From: Streptomyces sp. CBMA152
GTDB lineage: Bacteria > Actinomycetota > Actinomycetes > Streptomycetales > Streptomycetaceae
Assembly: GCF_014596475.1 (NCBI RefSeq)
Contig: NZ_MECJ01000024.1
Coordinates: 248,001 to 312,000 of the forward strand
Length of the DNA stretch: 64,000 nucleotides
Direction of reading: 5' to 3'
Both the position numbers and the translations under genes were made by a program. A model generated the notes under the pieces. That model made no database searches. It worked only from the letters and a program-made list of their open reading frames with translations, and had not been told where the DNA came from. Below are positions 23,199 through 31,162 of the stretch, piece by piece. Each line of letters opens with the position of its first letter. The stretch's first letter is position 1.

Positions 23199-23837
23199 GT
23201 GACCTTCGGATTCGCTCCGTCCGCAGCCTCGGCGGCCTCGTCGTCGCTCGCCTCCGCCGGCTCCGCCAACCGCCTGGGCCGCACCCTGGAACCCGCCGAG
23301 TGGGCCTCGGCGGGGATCCCGCTGCTGCGCAACCCGCGTGAGGTGGTGAGCGGGCTGCACGCCCGGCACCACCCGACCCCGTCGACGGCCGTCGTCGCCG
23401 TCCTCGACCACGAGGAACGGCTCGCCGCCAGCGCGTCGTTCGCGCGGCGCGCGATACCCGCCGACGGCTGGGAGCTGCGCAACGCGCTGCTCGCGCATCT
23501 GCGCCGGGTGATCCCGCACGACCTGCGCCGCCGCACCCCCGTGCGCACCGCCGTACTGCTCTACTGCCGTGACGGCGACGAGCGTTGGACGGAGGAGGAC
23601 GGCGCGTGGATGTGGGGTCTGCGCGATGCCTGCACCCTGCACGGCCTGCGCTGCGGCGCGTACATCACGCTGACGCGCGCCGGCTGGCAGGTGCTCGGCG
23701 AGGGCCGCGGCGGCCGCCGCCCCAGCTCCACGAGTCCGCCGGGCTCCCTGGCGGACGCGTCCACCGACCCGTCCCCACTGCCCCTGCGCACGGCGGGCGG
23801 AGCGACGGAGCCACTGCGCAAAGTGGCAGCCCGGTAG
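23199..23837 (+). CDS. Conserved protein of unknown function
   Basis: A 212-residue protein that I do not recognise. GTG at 23199 has GGGAGG four bases upstream, and codon use is normal for the genome. The N-terminus is low-complexity (Ala/Ser-rich). The middle contains TAVVAVLDHEERLAASASFARR, ELRNALLAHLRRVIPHDLRRR and TAVLLYCRDGDERWTEEDGAWMWGLRDACTLHGLRCGAYITLT, an alternating strand-helix pattern that suggests a compact alpha/beta fold. The C-terminal 50 residues are disordered. No signal peptide or membrane segment is seen. It is divergent from recQ, suggesting but not proving a DNA-repair context. Confidence 0.7.
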   Translation: MTFGFAPSAASAASSSLASAGSANRLGRTLEPAEWASAGIPLLRNPREVVSGLHARHHPTPSTAVVAVLDHEERLAASASFARRAIPADGWELRNALLAHLRRVIPHDLRRRTPVRTAVLLYCRDGDERWTEEDGAWMWGLRDACTLHGLRCGAYITLTRAGWQVLGEGRGGRRPSSTSPPGSLADASTDPSPLPLRTAGGATEPLRKVAAR

Positions 23838-23876
23838 GCGCTCCGCGGGGGTGCGATATCCGTCTGCGGACCGTGC

Positions 23877-24003
23877 GTGGCTTGTCGCGCAGTTCCCCGC
23901 GCCCCTAAAGGGACACGGAACCGCATCGGTCTTCCAAAAGTGGCGCGCCCACCAAGGGGCGCGGGGAACTGCGCGGCCGACCCAGGACGGCCCGCAGTCG
24001 AAG
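23877..24003. repeat. Two inverted copies of the dispersed repeat forming a long hairpin
   Basis: Copy 2 (minus strand, about 23855-23906) and copy 3 (plus strand, 23955-24003) of the element first seen at 2.5 kb face each other. Their GCGCGGGGAACTGCGC cores form a perfect 20-base inverted repeat (23887-23906 against 23955-23974) with a 48-base loop. It lies between convergent genes and could act as a bidirectional terminator. Outside the core, the copies share ...AGCCA.G.ACGG.CCGCAG. Confidence 0.88.
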
Positions 24004-24011
24004 AACAACCC

Positions 24012-24647
24012 CTAGACGCCCGAGCCCAACGCCGAGTCGATCCGCTGAGGATCGCCGCAGACGATCAGCAGCGCACCCGCCCGCTCGCGGGCGAGAGGCA
24101 GCGACGCGAGGGCCGCGTCGTCCCCGCCGTTGACGGCGACGATCACCACGGGCCGGGCCGAGGCCCGGGCGACCGAGGCGGCGGACGCGTAGAACACGTC
24201 GTCGCGGGCGTCGTGCTGGGCCCAGTACGACGCCTCCCCGAAGGACAGCTCGTGCGCCGCCCACGGGTGCGGCTCACCGGTGGTGAGGACCAGGATGTCG
24301 CCCGGCGCGCGACCGGTGTCGAGCAGCAGGTCCACGGCCTCACCGGCGGCGTCGAGCGCGCCGTCGGCCGGGGCCGGGATCAGCTGGATCTGCGGCCCGG
24401 AAACAGGCCCGGAAACGGGCTCGGCGGGCTCGGAAACAGGTGCCTGGGGCTGCGCGGCACCGTGGGTGCGCTGCGCGGGGGGCGTGGGCCGGGCGGGACC
24501 GGGGCCCGGGTGTCCGGGACGCGGTGCGGCCGCGGTACGCGGACCAGGAACGGGACGGGGGGTCGGCGCGGTGCGGCCGGCGGCCGGAGTGACGCGGGGA
24601 CCCTGGGCGCTCTCGTGAATCTGAGGCTCCTCGGGGATGAGAGGCAT
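24012..24647 (-). CDS. Protein with a UvrD-helicase C-terminal-like domain, no helicase motor
   Basis: A 211-residue protein whose function I cannot assign. The first ~95 residues are Pro/Ala-rich and disordered. The last ~110 form a compact domain: LLDTGRAPGDILVLTTGEPHPW, SYWAQHDARDDVFYASAASVARAS, PVVIVAVNGGDD and ARERAGALLIVCGDPQ. The order and wording resemble the C-terminal part of superfamily 1 helicases (around motifs V-VI), but the P-loop and DExx motifs are absent. ATG at 24647 is the first start with homology-like sequence, though it lacks a clear ribosome site; an upstream start at 24686 is possible. It is the next gene downstream of rnhB on the same strand. Confidence 0.6.
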   Translation of the reverse strand: MPLIPEEPQIHESAQGPRVTPAAGRTAPTPRPVPGPRTAAAPRPGHPGPGPARPTPPAQRTHGAAQPQAPVSEPAEPVSGPVSGPQIQLIPAPADGALDAAGEAVDLLLDTGRAPGDILVLTTGEPHPWAAHELSFGEASYWAQHDARDDVFYASAASVARASARPVVIVAVNGGDDAALASLPLARERAGALLIVCGDPQRIDSALGSGV

Positions 24648-24752
24648 GAGTGAATGTCTATCAAACGCCGGTGAAGGGAACACCACCGGGTGGGCACAAA
24701 AGTGCGATCGGGCGGGAGTCTCCCCGTAAAGGGCGGGGAAAGTCCAGGGATT

Positions 24753-25463
24753 TCAGAAGTCGAAGCCGAGCTGGCCCCCGCTTTCCAGTGCGGCCGCCGC
24801 CGCGGAGACCCGGACCTTCTTCAAGTGCCGCCACTGGGGCAGCGCGTCGAGATACGACCAGGACAGCCGGTGGTACGGGGTGGGACCCCGCTCCACCAGG
24901 GCCGTCTTGTGCGTGGGCGAGGGGTAACCGGCGTTGTCGGCGAAGCCGAACGCCGCGTACTCCCCTGCCGCTGCCCCCAGTTCGGCCATCATCGCGTCCC
25001 GGCGCACCTTGGCGATCACCGAGGCGGCCGCGACCGCGATGCAGGACTGGTCCCCCTTGATGACGGTACGGACCCACCACGGCTCGCCGAGGTAGTCGTG
25101 CTTGCCGTCGAGGATCACCGCCTGGGGCCGTACCGGAAGCTGATCCAGCGCGCGTACGGCGGCGAGACGGAGCGCGGCGGTCATTCCGAGCTCGTCGATC
25201 TCCTCGGGCGAGGAATGCCCGAGTGCGTACGCGCTCACCCAGGATTCCAGTTCCCCGGCCAGTTCGAGGCGGCGCTTGGGGCTGATCAGCTTGGAGTCGG
25301 TCAGGCCCTCGGGCGGTCGGCGCAGCCCCGTGATGGCGGCGCACACCGTGACGGGACCGGCCCACGCCCCGCGTCCGACTTCGTCGACTCCGGCGATGAT
25401 CTTGTAGCCGGTGGTGGCGCGGATCGAGCGCTCGACGCTGTGGGTGGGTGGTTCGTACGGCAT
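24753..25463 (-). CDS. rnhB: Ribonuclease HII
   Basis: A 236-residue RNase HII. The catalytic carboxylates are Asp27 and Glu28 (AGVDEVGRGAWAGPV), Asp119 (ILDGKHD) and Asp138 (KGDQS). The active-site LTDSK (55-59) and AAASVIAKVRRD are also conserved. It removes misincorporated ribonucleotides and RNA primers from DNA in the cytoplasm. It has a short N-terminal extension before the core and a C-terminal tail ending in a QLGFDF motif that resembles sliding-clamp binding peptides. The gap of about 105 bases to the downstream unknown gene holds no other feature. Confidence 0.95.
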   Translation of the reverse strand: MPYEPPTHSVERSIRATTGYKIIAGVDEVGRGAWAGPVTVCAAITGLRRPPEGLTDSKLISPKRRLELAGELESWVSAYALGHSSPEEIDELGMTAALRLAAVRALDQLPVRPQAVILDGKHDYLGEPWWVRTVIKGDQSCIAVAAASVIAKVRRDAMMAELGAAAGEYAAFGFADNAGYPSPTHKTALVERGPTPYHRLSWSYLDALPQWRHLKKVRVSAAAAALESGGQLGFDF

Positions 25464-25536
25464 GGCGCCAGCAAGGTTACGCCGCCGCGGCCGCCGATGA
25501 CACCCCGGCCCGCCCGCCCCGCGCGATCGGGGCCGG

Positions 25537-26163
25537 TCAGCGCGTCAGGGGCCGCAGCAGCGGGACCAGCACCAGGTCGACCATCTCGGCGACCGCCTGG
25601 TCGGGCCATTCGCTGCCGCGCACTTTCGTGCGGAACATCATGAGCCCGGGAATCACATCGAAGATCACTTCGGCGTCGGCGTCACGCCGTACGTCACCCC
25701 GCTCGATTCCGTGCCGTATCGCCTGCGCGAAGAGCCGCTGGGCGGGCGCGACCATACGGTGCAGCACCATGCCGTGGAACCGTTCGGCGCTGGCGGCGTC
25801 GCATTCGTAAAGCACCGAGCGGAGCGCGAATCCCGAGCGGGAGTACATCGCGTCCCGCAGCCGCAGACAGAGCCGGTAGAGGTCCTCGCGCACCGATCCG
25901 TGGTCGTCCGCGTGGTCCAGGTCGGGCAGCCCCGAGCGCAGCGCGTCGGCGACCAGCTCCTCCTTGGACGACCAGCGCCGGTACACGGCGGCCTTGCCGG
26001 TCTGCGCGCGGGCCGCCACGCCCTCCATGGTCAGGGCGTTCCAGCCGACCGTGCTCAGCTGCTCCAGGGTCGCGTCGAGGATCGCCCGCTCCAGGACGGG
26101 CCCCCGGCGGCGCGGCGAGACCGGCGGGGCCTCGTCGGCCGCGGGCGGTCGCGAAGTAGCCAT
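25537..26163 (-). CDS. TetR/AcrR-family regulator
   Basis: A 208-residue TetR protein. The HTH region is about 28-70 (ILDATLEQLSTVGWNALTME; GVAARAQTGKAAVYRRWSSKEEL). The C-terminal domain resembles the TetR_C_11/16-type groups (RSVLYECDAASAERFHGMVLHR). The start ATG has GGAGAG upstream. It is divergent from the DHA2 exporter gene with a 196-base region that carries palindromic sites, the normal layout for a local repressor of an efflux pump. Confidence 0.9.
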   Translation of the reverse strand: MATSRPPAADEAPPVSPRRRGPVLERAILDATLEQLSTVGWNALTMEGVAARAQTGKAAVYRRWSSKEELVADALRSGLPDLDHADDHGSVREDLYRLCLRLRDAMYSRSGFALRSVLYECDAASAERFHGMVLHRMVAPAQRLFAQAIRHGIERGDVRRDADAEVIFDVIPGLMMFRTKVRGSEWPDQAVAEMVDLVLVPLLRPLTR

Positions 26164-26273
26164 CGTCTTCTCTCCGTTGGGGAGACGCCATGAGGGGCGT
26201 CATGGGGGACGGTATGCCCTCATGGTGGTCGCCGCCCGATCGTTTGACCAGGACCGCCCCAACTCCCCTTAGA

Positions 26274-26324
26274 GAACGATTGCGTTCACTGTTTTCCGCT
26301 CGTTACAGTCGTCGATAGTGAACG
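26274..26324. promoter_or_regulatory. Palindromic operator candidates for the TetR/exporter pair
   Basis: GAACG-ATTG-CGTTC (26274-26287) is a perfect 5-bp inverted repeat with a 4-base spacer. Its right arm extends to CGTTCACT (26283-26290), which recurs inverted as AGTGAACG (26317-26324). Thus three half-sites of the same word lie within 51 bases, directly upstream of the exporter start (26360). Confidence 0.6.
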
Positions 26325-26359
26325 GTGGCGTTTCCTAACACCCCTCAAGGGGACGACAT

Positions 26360-27919
26360 ATGACGTCGGAACAGATAGACGCACAGCCCCACTCCTCCAC
26401 GCCCGAGACCGGCCCCCCGCGCGCGGACCACAAAGGCATAGCCCTCGCCGTGATCGCGATGTGCCAGCTGATGGTGGTGCTCGACGCGACGATCGTGAAC
26501 ATCGCGCTCCCCCACATCCAGACCTCCCTCGGCTTCTCCACCAGCGATCTGACCTGGGTCATCAACGCGTACGCGCTGACCTTCGGCGGACTGCTGCTGC
26601 TCGGCGGGCGGGCCGGCGACCTGCTCGGCCGGCGCCGGATGTTCATCACCGGCATCCTGCTCTTCACCCTCGCCTCGCTGCTCGGCGGCTTCTCCCAGGA
26701 GCCCTGGCAGCTGCTCGCGGCCCGCGCCCTCCAGGGCGTCGGCGGCGCCATCGCCTCCCCCACCTCGCTCGCCCTGATCGCGACGACGTTCCCCGAAGGG
26801 CCCGAGCGCAACCGGGCGTTCGGGGTCTTCTCGGCGGTCTCGGCGGGCGGCGGCGCCATCGGTCTGATCGCGGGCGGCATGCTCACGGACTGGCTCAACT
26901 GGCGCTGGGTGCTCTTCGTCAACGTCCCCATCGGCCTGGTCATCGCCGCCCTCGCGCCCCGCTACATCAGGGAGTCGCAGCGCCATTCGGGCTCCTTCGA
27001 CCTCGCCGGCGCCTTCACCTCGACGGGTGGCATGGCCGCGCTGGTCTACGGGTTCATCCGCGCCGCGAACGACGGCTGGCGCGACGGCGGAACGCTGGCT
27101 TCCTTCGGCGCGGCCGTGGTCCTGCTGCTCTCCTTCGTCGCGGTGGAGCGCCGCTCGGCGCAGCCCATCACGCCGTTGCGGATGTTCGCCGACCGCAACC
27201 GCTCCGGCACGTACGTGATCATGCTGAGCCTGGCGGCCGCCATGTTCGGCATGTTCTTCTTCATCGTGCTCTTCGTGCAGAACGTGCTGCACTACAGCCC
27301 GGTCAAGGCGGGTGTCGCGTTCTTCCCGTCGACGCTGGCCATCGTCCTGGCGGCGGGCCTCGCGACGACCTTCCTGCCACGCATCGGCCCCAAGCCGATC
27401 GTGGTCACCGGCTCGCTGATCACCGGCGGCGCGATGGCCTGGCTGACCCTGATCAAGCCGGACAGCACCTACGCGGGCGGGATCATCGGCCCGCTGCTCC
27501 TGTTCGGCTTCGGCATGGGCCTCAACTTCGTCACCCTCACCCTCACCGCGGTCTCCGGCATCGCCGAGCACGAGTCGGGCGCCGCGTCCGGCCTGCTCAA
27601 CACCACCCAGCAGGTCGGCGGCGCGCTCGGCCTGTCGATCCTGACCACGGTCTTCGGCACCGCGAGCCGCAACGAGGGCAAGACGCAGGTCAAGGACTTC
27701 CTGGCACACGGCTCACCCGAGCAGAAGGCGGCGTTCGCCAAGTCGCATCAGCTGCCCGCCCCTTGGAGCGACGAGGTCCTCGCCCATGGCATCGGCACGG
27801 CCTTCATCGCCGCCGTGGCGCTGGTCGCGGTCGCGGCCGTGGTCGCCCTCTTCGTCATCCAGGTCCGCAAGAGCGACCTCGAAGCCCTCAGCGGCCGGAC
27901 CGGGGCCCCGGCCGGATAG
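26360..27919 (+). CDS. DHA2-family (14-TM) multidrug efflux MFS transporter
   Basis: A 519-residue proton-driven exporter of the EmrB/QacA type. Motif A is GGRAGDLLGRRRMF (about 90-103), and the antiporter motif C-like segment is FSAVSAGGGAIGLIAGG. The DATIVNIALPHIQTSLG after TM1 is the DHA2 signature. About 14 hydrophobic helices can be counted. The start follows AGGGGACGACAT. It is divergent from a TetR gene and probably induced by the pump's own substrate. It is not part of the polyketide cluster by position (11 kb away), so its substrate is open. Confidence 0.92.
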   Translation: MTSEQIDAQPHSSTPETGPPRADHKGIALAVIAMCQLMVVLDATIVNIALPHIQTSLGFSTSDLTWVINAYALTFGGLLLLGGRAGDLLGRRRMFITGILLFTLASLLGGFSQEPWQLLAARALQGVGGAIASPTSLALIATTFPEGPERNRAFGVFSAVSAGGGAIGLIAGGMLTDWLNWRWVLFVNVPIGLVIAALAPRYIRESQRHSGSFDLAGAFTSTGGMAALVYGFIRAANDGWRDGGTLASFGAAVVLLLSFVAVERRSAQPITPLRMFADRNRSGTYVIMLSLAAAMFGMFFFIVLFVQNVLHYSPVKAGVAFFPSTLAIVLAAGLATTFLPRIGPKPIVVTGSLITGGAMAWLTLIKPDSTYAGGIIGPLLLFGFGMGLNFVTLTLTAVSGIAEHESGAASGLLNTTQQVGGALGLSILTTVFGTASRNEGKTQVKDFLAHGSPEQKAAFAKSHQLPAPWSDEVLAHGIGTAFIAAVALVAVAAVVALFVIQVRKSDLEALSGRTGAPAG

Positions 27920-27922
27920 AGA

Positions 27923-28834
27923 TCAGCGCGGCGCGGTCGCCGGGACCCAGTCGGGCAGCTCCTCGGTCCGCTCCAGCCACTCGGCCGGGGGCGCCCCGGC
28001 GGAGGCCGCGGCGACCACACCGCCGACGATCGCGCAGGTCGTGTCGATGTCTCCGCCCGCCTGCGCGGTCGTCCAGAACGCCTTCTCGTACGCCCCGAGC
28101 CCGCGCGCCGCCGACCAGAGCGCGAACGGCACGGTGTCGTGCGCGCTGGTGCGCCGGCCGCAGCCGAGCACCGCGGCCACCGTGGTCGCGTCCCCGTAAT
28201 CGAGCATGTCCCGCGCCCGCCGCAGCCCCGCGCCGACCGCGCTGCGCGGCACCAGCGCGACCACGCCGTCCAGGAGGTCACCCGGGCTCGGCGGGCCCGC
28301 CGGAGCGGCCACGAGCGCCGCGGCCGCGGCCACCGCCATCGCGCCCACCACGGCCTCGCGGTGCTGGTGGGTGGTGTACGAGGAGATCTCGGCCTGATGC
28401 GTGGCCTGCTCCGGGTCGTCGGCGTACCAGGCGCCGAGCGGCGCGATCCGCATCGCGGAGCCGTTGCCCCAGGAGCCCTGGCCGTTGAAGAGCCCGGCGG
28501 CCAGCTCGCGCCAGTCCCCGCCCTCCCGGATCAGCCGGAGCATCCGGTTCACGGCCGGGCCGTACCCCCGGTCGAAGTCATGGTGCTCGGCGAAGGAGCG
28601 GGCCAGCAGGTCCTGGTCGATCCGGCCGCTCGCGGCCAGGACCGCGAGGACCGAGCAGGCCATCTCGGTGTCGTCGGTCCACTGCCAGCGGCCGGCGGGC
28701 AGGTCTCGGCGCTTGAGCAGCGGATAGTTGACGGGGACGAAGAACTGGGAGCCCAGGGCGTCTCCCACGGCCAGTCCGCGCAGGCTGGCCAGCGCGCGTT
28801 CGAAGCGCACTTCGAGTGTGGAGTCAGCGGTCAT
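27923..28834 (-). CDS. ADP-ribosylglycohydrolase (DraG) family protein
   Basis: A 303-residue protein with the ADP-ribosylglycohydrolase signatures GLAVGDALGSQF (about 19-30), WTDDTEMA (52-59, metal-binding Thr-Asp-Asp) and GGDIDTTCAIVGGVVAAASAG near the C-terminus (second Asp cluster). GSWGNGSAMRIAPLG is also typical. These dinuclear-metal enzymes remove ADP-ribose from arginine or act on other ADP-ribosyl groups. It is convergent with the exporter (3 bases between stops). No ADP-ribosyltransferase is visible in the window. Confidence 0.93.
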   Translation of the reverse strand: MTADSTLEVRFERALASLRGLAVGDALGSQFFVPVNYPLLKRRDLPAGRWQWTDDTEMACSVLAVLAASGRIDQDLLARSFAEHHDFDRGYGPAVNRMLRLIREGGDWRELAAGLFNGQGSWGNGSAMRIAPLGAWYADDPEQATHQAEISSYTTHQHREAVVGAMAVAAAAALVAAPAGPPSPGDLLDGVVALVPRSAVGAGLRRARDMLDYGDATTVAAVLGCGRRTSAHDTVPFALWSAARGLGAYEKAFWTTAQAGGDIDTTCAIVGGVVAAASAGAPPAEWLERTEELPDWVPATAPR

Positions 28835-28846
28835 CGCACACCCACT

Positions 28847-29506
28847 CTAACCGGAGATCCCATACGGCTCGGGGACACGCCAGCGTGCGAACGGCCGGTC
28901 CAGGGTGTAGCGCCCGTCCGTACCGAGAACGAGCGTGCGCGTCTCCGCGTTCCCGGGGTTGGACAGCGACTCGAAGTCGGCCACCGTCCAGTGGAACCAG
29001 CGCATGCAGAACAGCCGCATGGTCAGACCGTGGGTGACGAGCAGGACGTTCGGCGGATGGTCCGGCGCCTCGAAGCTGCGGTGCAGACTCTCCAGGAACG
29101 ACCCCACCCGGTCGTACACGTCCGCCCCCGACTCGCCCTGCGCGAAGCGGTAGAAGAAGTGCCCGTAGGCGTCCCGGTAGGCCTTCTGCAGGCGCACGTC
29201 GTCGCGGTCCTGCCAGTTCCCCCAGTCCTGCTCGCGCAGTCTCGGCTCCTCGCGGATGCGCACCAGCTCCGGGTCGAGTCCGAACTCCCGGAACGTCTCA
29301 TGGGTGCGGCGATACGGCGAGACGTACACGCTGACCCGCTCGCGCCCGAATATCTCGCGCAGCAGCTCCCCGCTCGCCCGGGCCTGGCGCCGCCCGGTCT
29401 CGGTGAGCCGCAGCGCGTGGTCCGGCTCGCGCTCGTACACGGTGTCATCGGTGTTCCCCTCCGACTCGCCGTGCCGGACGAGGACGATGCGACGCGGTCT
29501 TGCCAT
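28847..29506 (-). CDS. Histidine phosphatase family protein (phosphoglycerate-mutase-like)
   Basis: A 219-residue enzyme with the catalytic RHGESEGN motif near the N-terminus (residues 11-18; His12 is phosphorylated) and the second histidine in LLVTHGLTMRLF. ATG at 29506 starts MARPRRIVLVRHGE; the TTG two codons upstream is not needed. These phosphatases act on phosphosugars or other phosphomonoesters; the substrate is not predictable here. It starts 99 bases after the end of the DUF4937-like gene and may be co-transcribed with the ADP-ribosylglycohydrolase downstream (12-base gap). Confidence 0.9.
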   Translation of the reverse strand: MARPRRIVLVRHGESEGNTDDTVYEREPDHALRLTETGRRQARASGELLREIFGRERVSVYVSPYRRTHETFREFGLDPELVRIREEPRLREQDWGNWQDRDDVRLQKAYRDAYGHFFYRFAQGESGADVYDRVGSFLESLHRSFEAPDHPPNVLLVTHGLTMRLFCMRWFHWTVADFESLSNPGNAETRTLVLGTDGRYTLDRPFARWRVPEPYGISG

Positions 29507-29604
29507 GCACAAACCCTAGATCGCCGCGCGCGCGTTCGAGCACTCGTCCGGGCCCGTACGGCGTACCGGGGCGTTTTGTCGTACGACGTACGGGCCCGGG
29601 CCGG

Positions 29605-30210
29605 TCAGACCGTCCAGGTGGGATTCAGGTCGACGACGTCACCCGTCAGCCCGGCCACATCGGCCTCCGTCTGGGCCCGCAGCGACAGGCGCTCGACCCG
29701 GTCGGCCCGGTATTTTCCGTGTTCGGCGGCGGACTGCCACATGGAGAGCACCAGGAACTCGTTCCCCGGCGCCTCGGCGAACACCCCGCGCAGCATCCCC
29801 GGCGACCCGGCCATCGCCGGGTTCCAGATCTTCTCCTGCGCCAGCGCGAAGTGCTCGACGCGGTCCTCATAAACCCGGCAGTGCGCGACCCGGACCACGT
29901 CGGCGTCCGTGAAGCGCGGCTCGAAGCCGGTCTTCACGTCGAAGCGATGGGCGAAGAGCGCGGCGCGGGCGTCCCGGTAGGTGCCGGACTGGGCGGCCGC
30001 GAGCCGGTCGTGCGCCCGCGCCATGAACGAGTCGTAGAACGGCCGACTCTCCCAGAACGTGAACACATGGGCGACATCCGGCCGCCCCCGGCTCCACCCG
30101 CCGCCCTGGCCCCGGAACCCCGGCTCCCCCAGCAGCCCCGCCCACTTCCGCTGACCCCGGTCGAAACCGGGACGGTCGACGACGGTGCAGCGAATCCACT
30201 TGACCAGCAC
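29605..30210 (-). CDS. DUF4937 / YdbC-like protein
   Basis: A 201-residue protein beginning with GTG (MLVKWIRCTVVD). It resembles the YdbC/DUF4937 group: KWAGLLGEPGFRGQGGGW, FTFWESRPFYDSFMARAHD, and a second similar unit with FLVLSMWQSAAEHGKY and LWxS-like aromatic residues. The two halves look like tandem dimeric alpha/beta barrel units. The function of the family is not known. It lies 33 bases downstream of the arylamine N-acetyltransferase gene on the same strand. Confidence 0.72.
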   Translation of the reverse strand: MLVKWIRCTVVDRPGFDRGQRKWAGLLGEPGFRGQGGGWSRGRPDVAHVFTFWESRPFYDSFMARAHDRLAAAQSGTYRDARAALFAHRFDVKTGFEPRFTDADVVRVAHCRVYEDRVEHFALAQEKIWNPAMAGSPGMLRGVFAEAPGNEFLVLSMWQSAAEHGKYRADRVERLSLRAQTEADVAGLTGDVVDLNPTWTV

Positions 30211-30243
30211 CGCGCCATCGTACGGCGCGGAGCACCGCCCCGG

Positions 30244-31071
30244 TCACGCTCCGGCGGACCCGCCCGCCCCGAGCTCGGCGAGACGGGCGACCTCGTCGTC
30301 GGTCAGCACGATCCCGAACACGTCGGTCAGCACACGTCCCAACTCCCCGGTGGGCACGGTCACTTGATCGACCGAACCATCCGTACGGGTGGTGGTGAGC
30401 TCATCACGCACCAGCGCGCGACGCACGTCGGGCGCCCTGCGCTGCGCCACCACCTGGCCGACGAACTTGGACGCCGGATGCGAGGAGCTGTAGTGGTTCA
30501 TGACCGCGAAATCGGCGGGGTAGAGCCTCTGCGGGGCGAAGGCGTACAGCCCCACCCACCCCTCGGGCCGCAGCGAGCTCAGCACCTGGATGCCGTCGTC
30601 CTCGGCGTTGATCCCGAACGTCCAGCCGCCCTGCTCGACCACCGCGCCGTCGCACAGCGGCACCGGCTCCAGCGGGCCCTGACTGCCGAAGCCGGTGTCG
30701 CACAGCCACTGCTCGCCGTCGACGGTGACCACCAGCAACGCGTGCGTGACCGGCGGCAGTACGGCACCGCGGGTACGGTTGCGCGCCCCGCGCGCCACCA
30801 CCTCGAAGCCGAGGCGCTCCACGACGGCGGCGAAGAGCGTGTTGTGCTCGTAGCAGTAGCCCCCGCGCGACTGCTCCACCAGCTTGCGCTGGATGCTCTT
30901 GACGTCCAGCGGTACGGGTCTGCCGAGCGCCACGTCCAGGTTCTCGAAGGGTATGGCGACCGTGTGCGCCCGGTGCAGGGCGCGCAGCGTGCTCAGCGTC
31001 GGCGCCGTGTCGCCCGCGTATCCGATCCGCGCGAAGTACGCGTCCAGGTCGATCTCTTCACCGTTCCACAT
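30244..31071 (-). CDS. Arylamine N-acetyltransferase
   Basis: A 275-residue NAT with the full catalytic triad: Cys73 (SRGGYCYEHN), His110 (PPVTHALLVV) and Asp125 (WLCDTGFGS). ATG at 31071 has AGGAGG six bases upstream; the longer open frame is unsupported. It transfers acetyl groups from acetyl-CoA to aromatic amines or hydrazines. Some actinobacterial members instead close amide bonds in natural-product pathways, but no such cluster is adjacent. It is divergent from the TerD gene (91 bases). Confidence 0.95.
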   Translation of the reverse strand: MWNGEEIDLDAYFARIGYAGDTAPTLSTLRALHRAHTVAIPFENLDVALGRPVPLDVKSIQRKLVEQSRGGYCYEHNTLFAAVVERLGFEVVARGARNRTRGAVLPPVTHALLVVTVDGEQWLCDTGFGSQGPLEPVPLCDGAVVEQGGWTFGINAEDDGIQVLSSLRPEGWVGLYAFAPQRLYPADFAVMNHYSSSHPASKFVGQVVAQRRAPDVRRALVRDELTTTRTDGSVDQVTVPTGELGRVLTDVFGIVLTDDEVARLAELGAGGSAGA

Positions 31072-31162
31072 CTCCAACCTCCTGCATATCCGGGGGACTT
31101 CGTGACCCCCGCCCATCACAATGATCGCGCCACGCGCGCGAAGAGCGTGGCAGCATGGGGAG

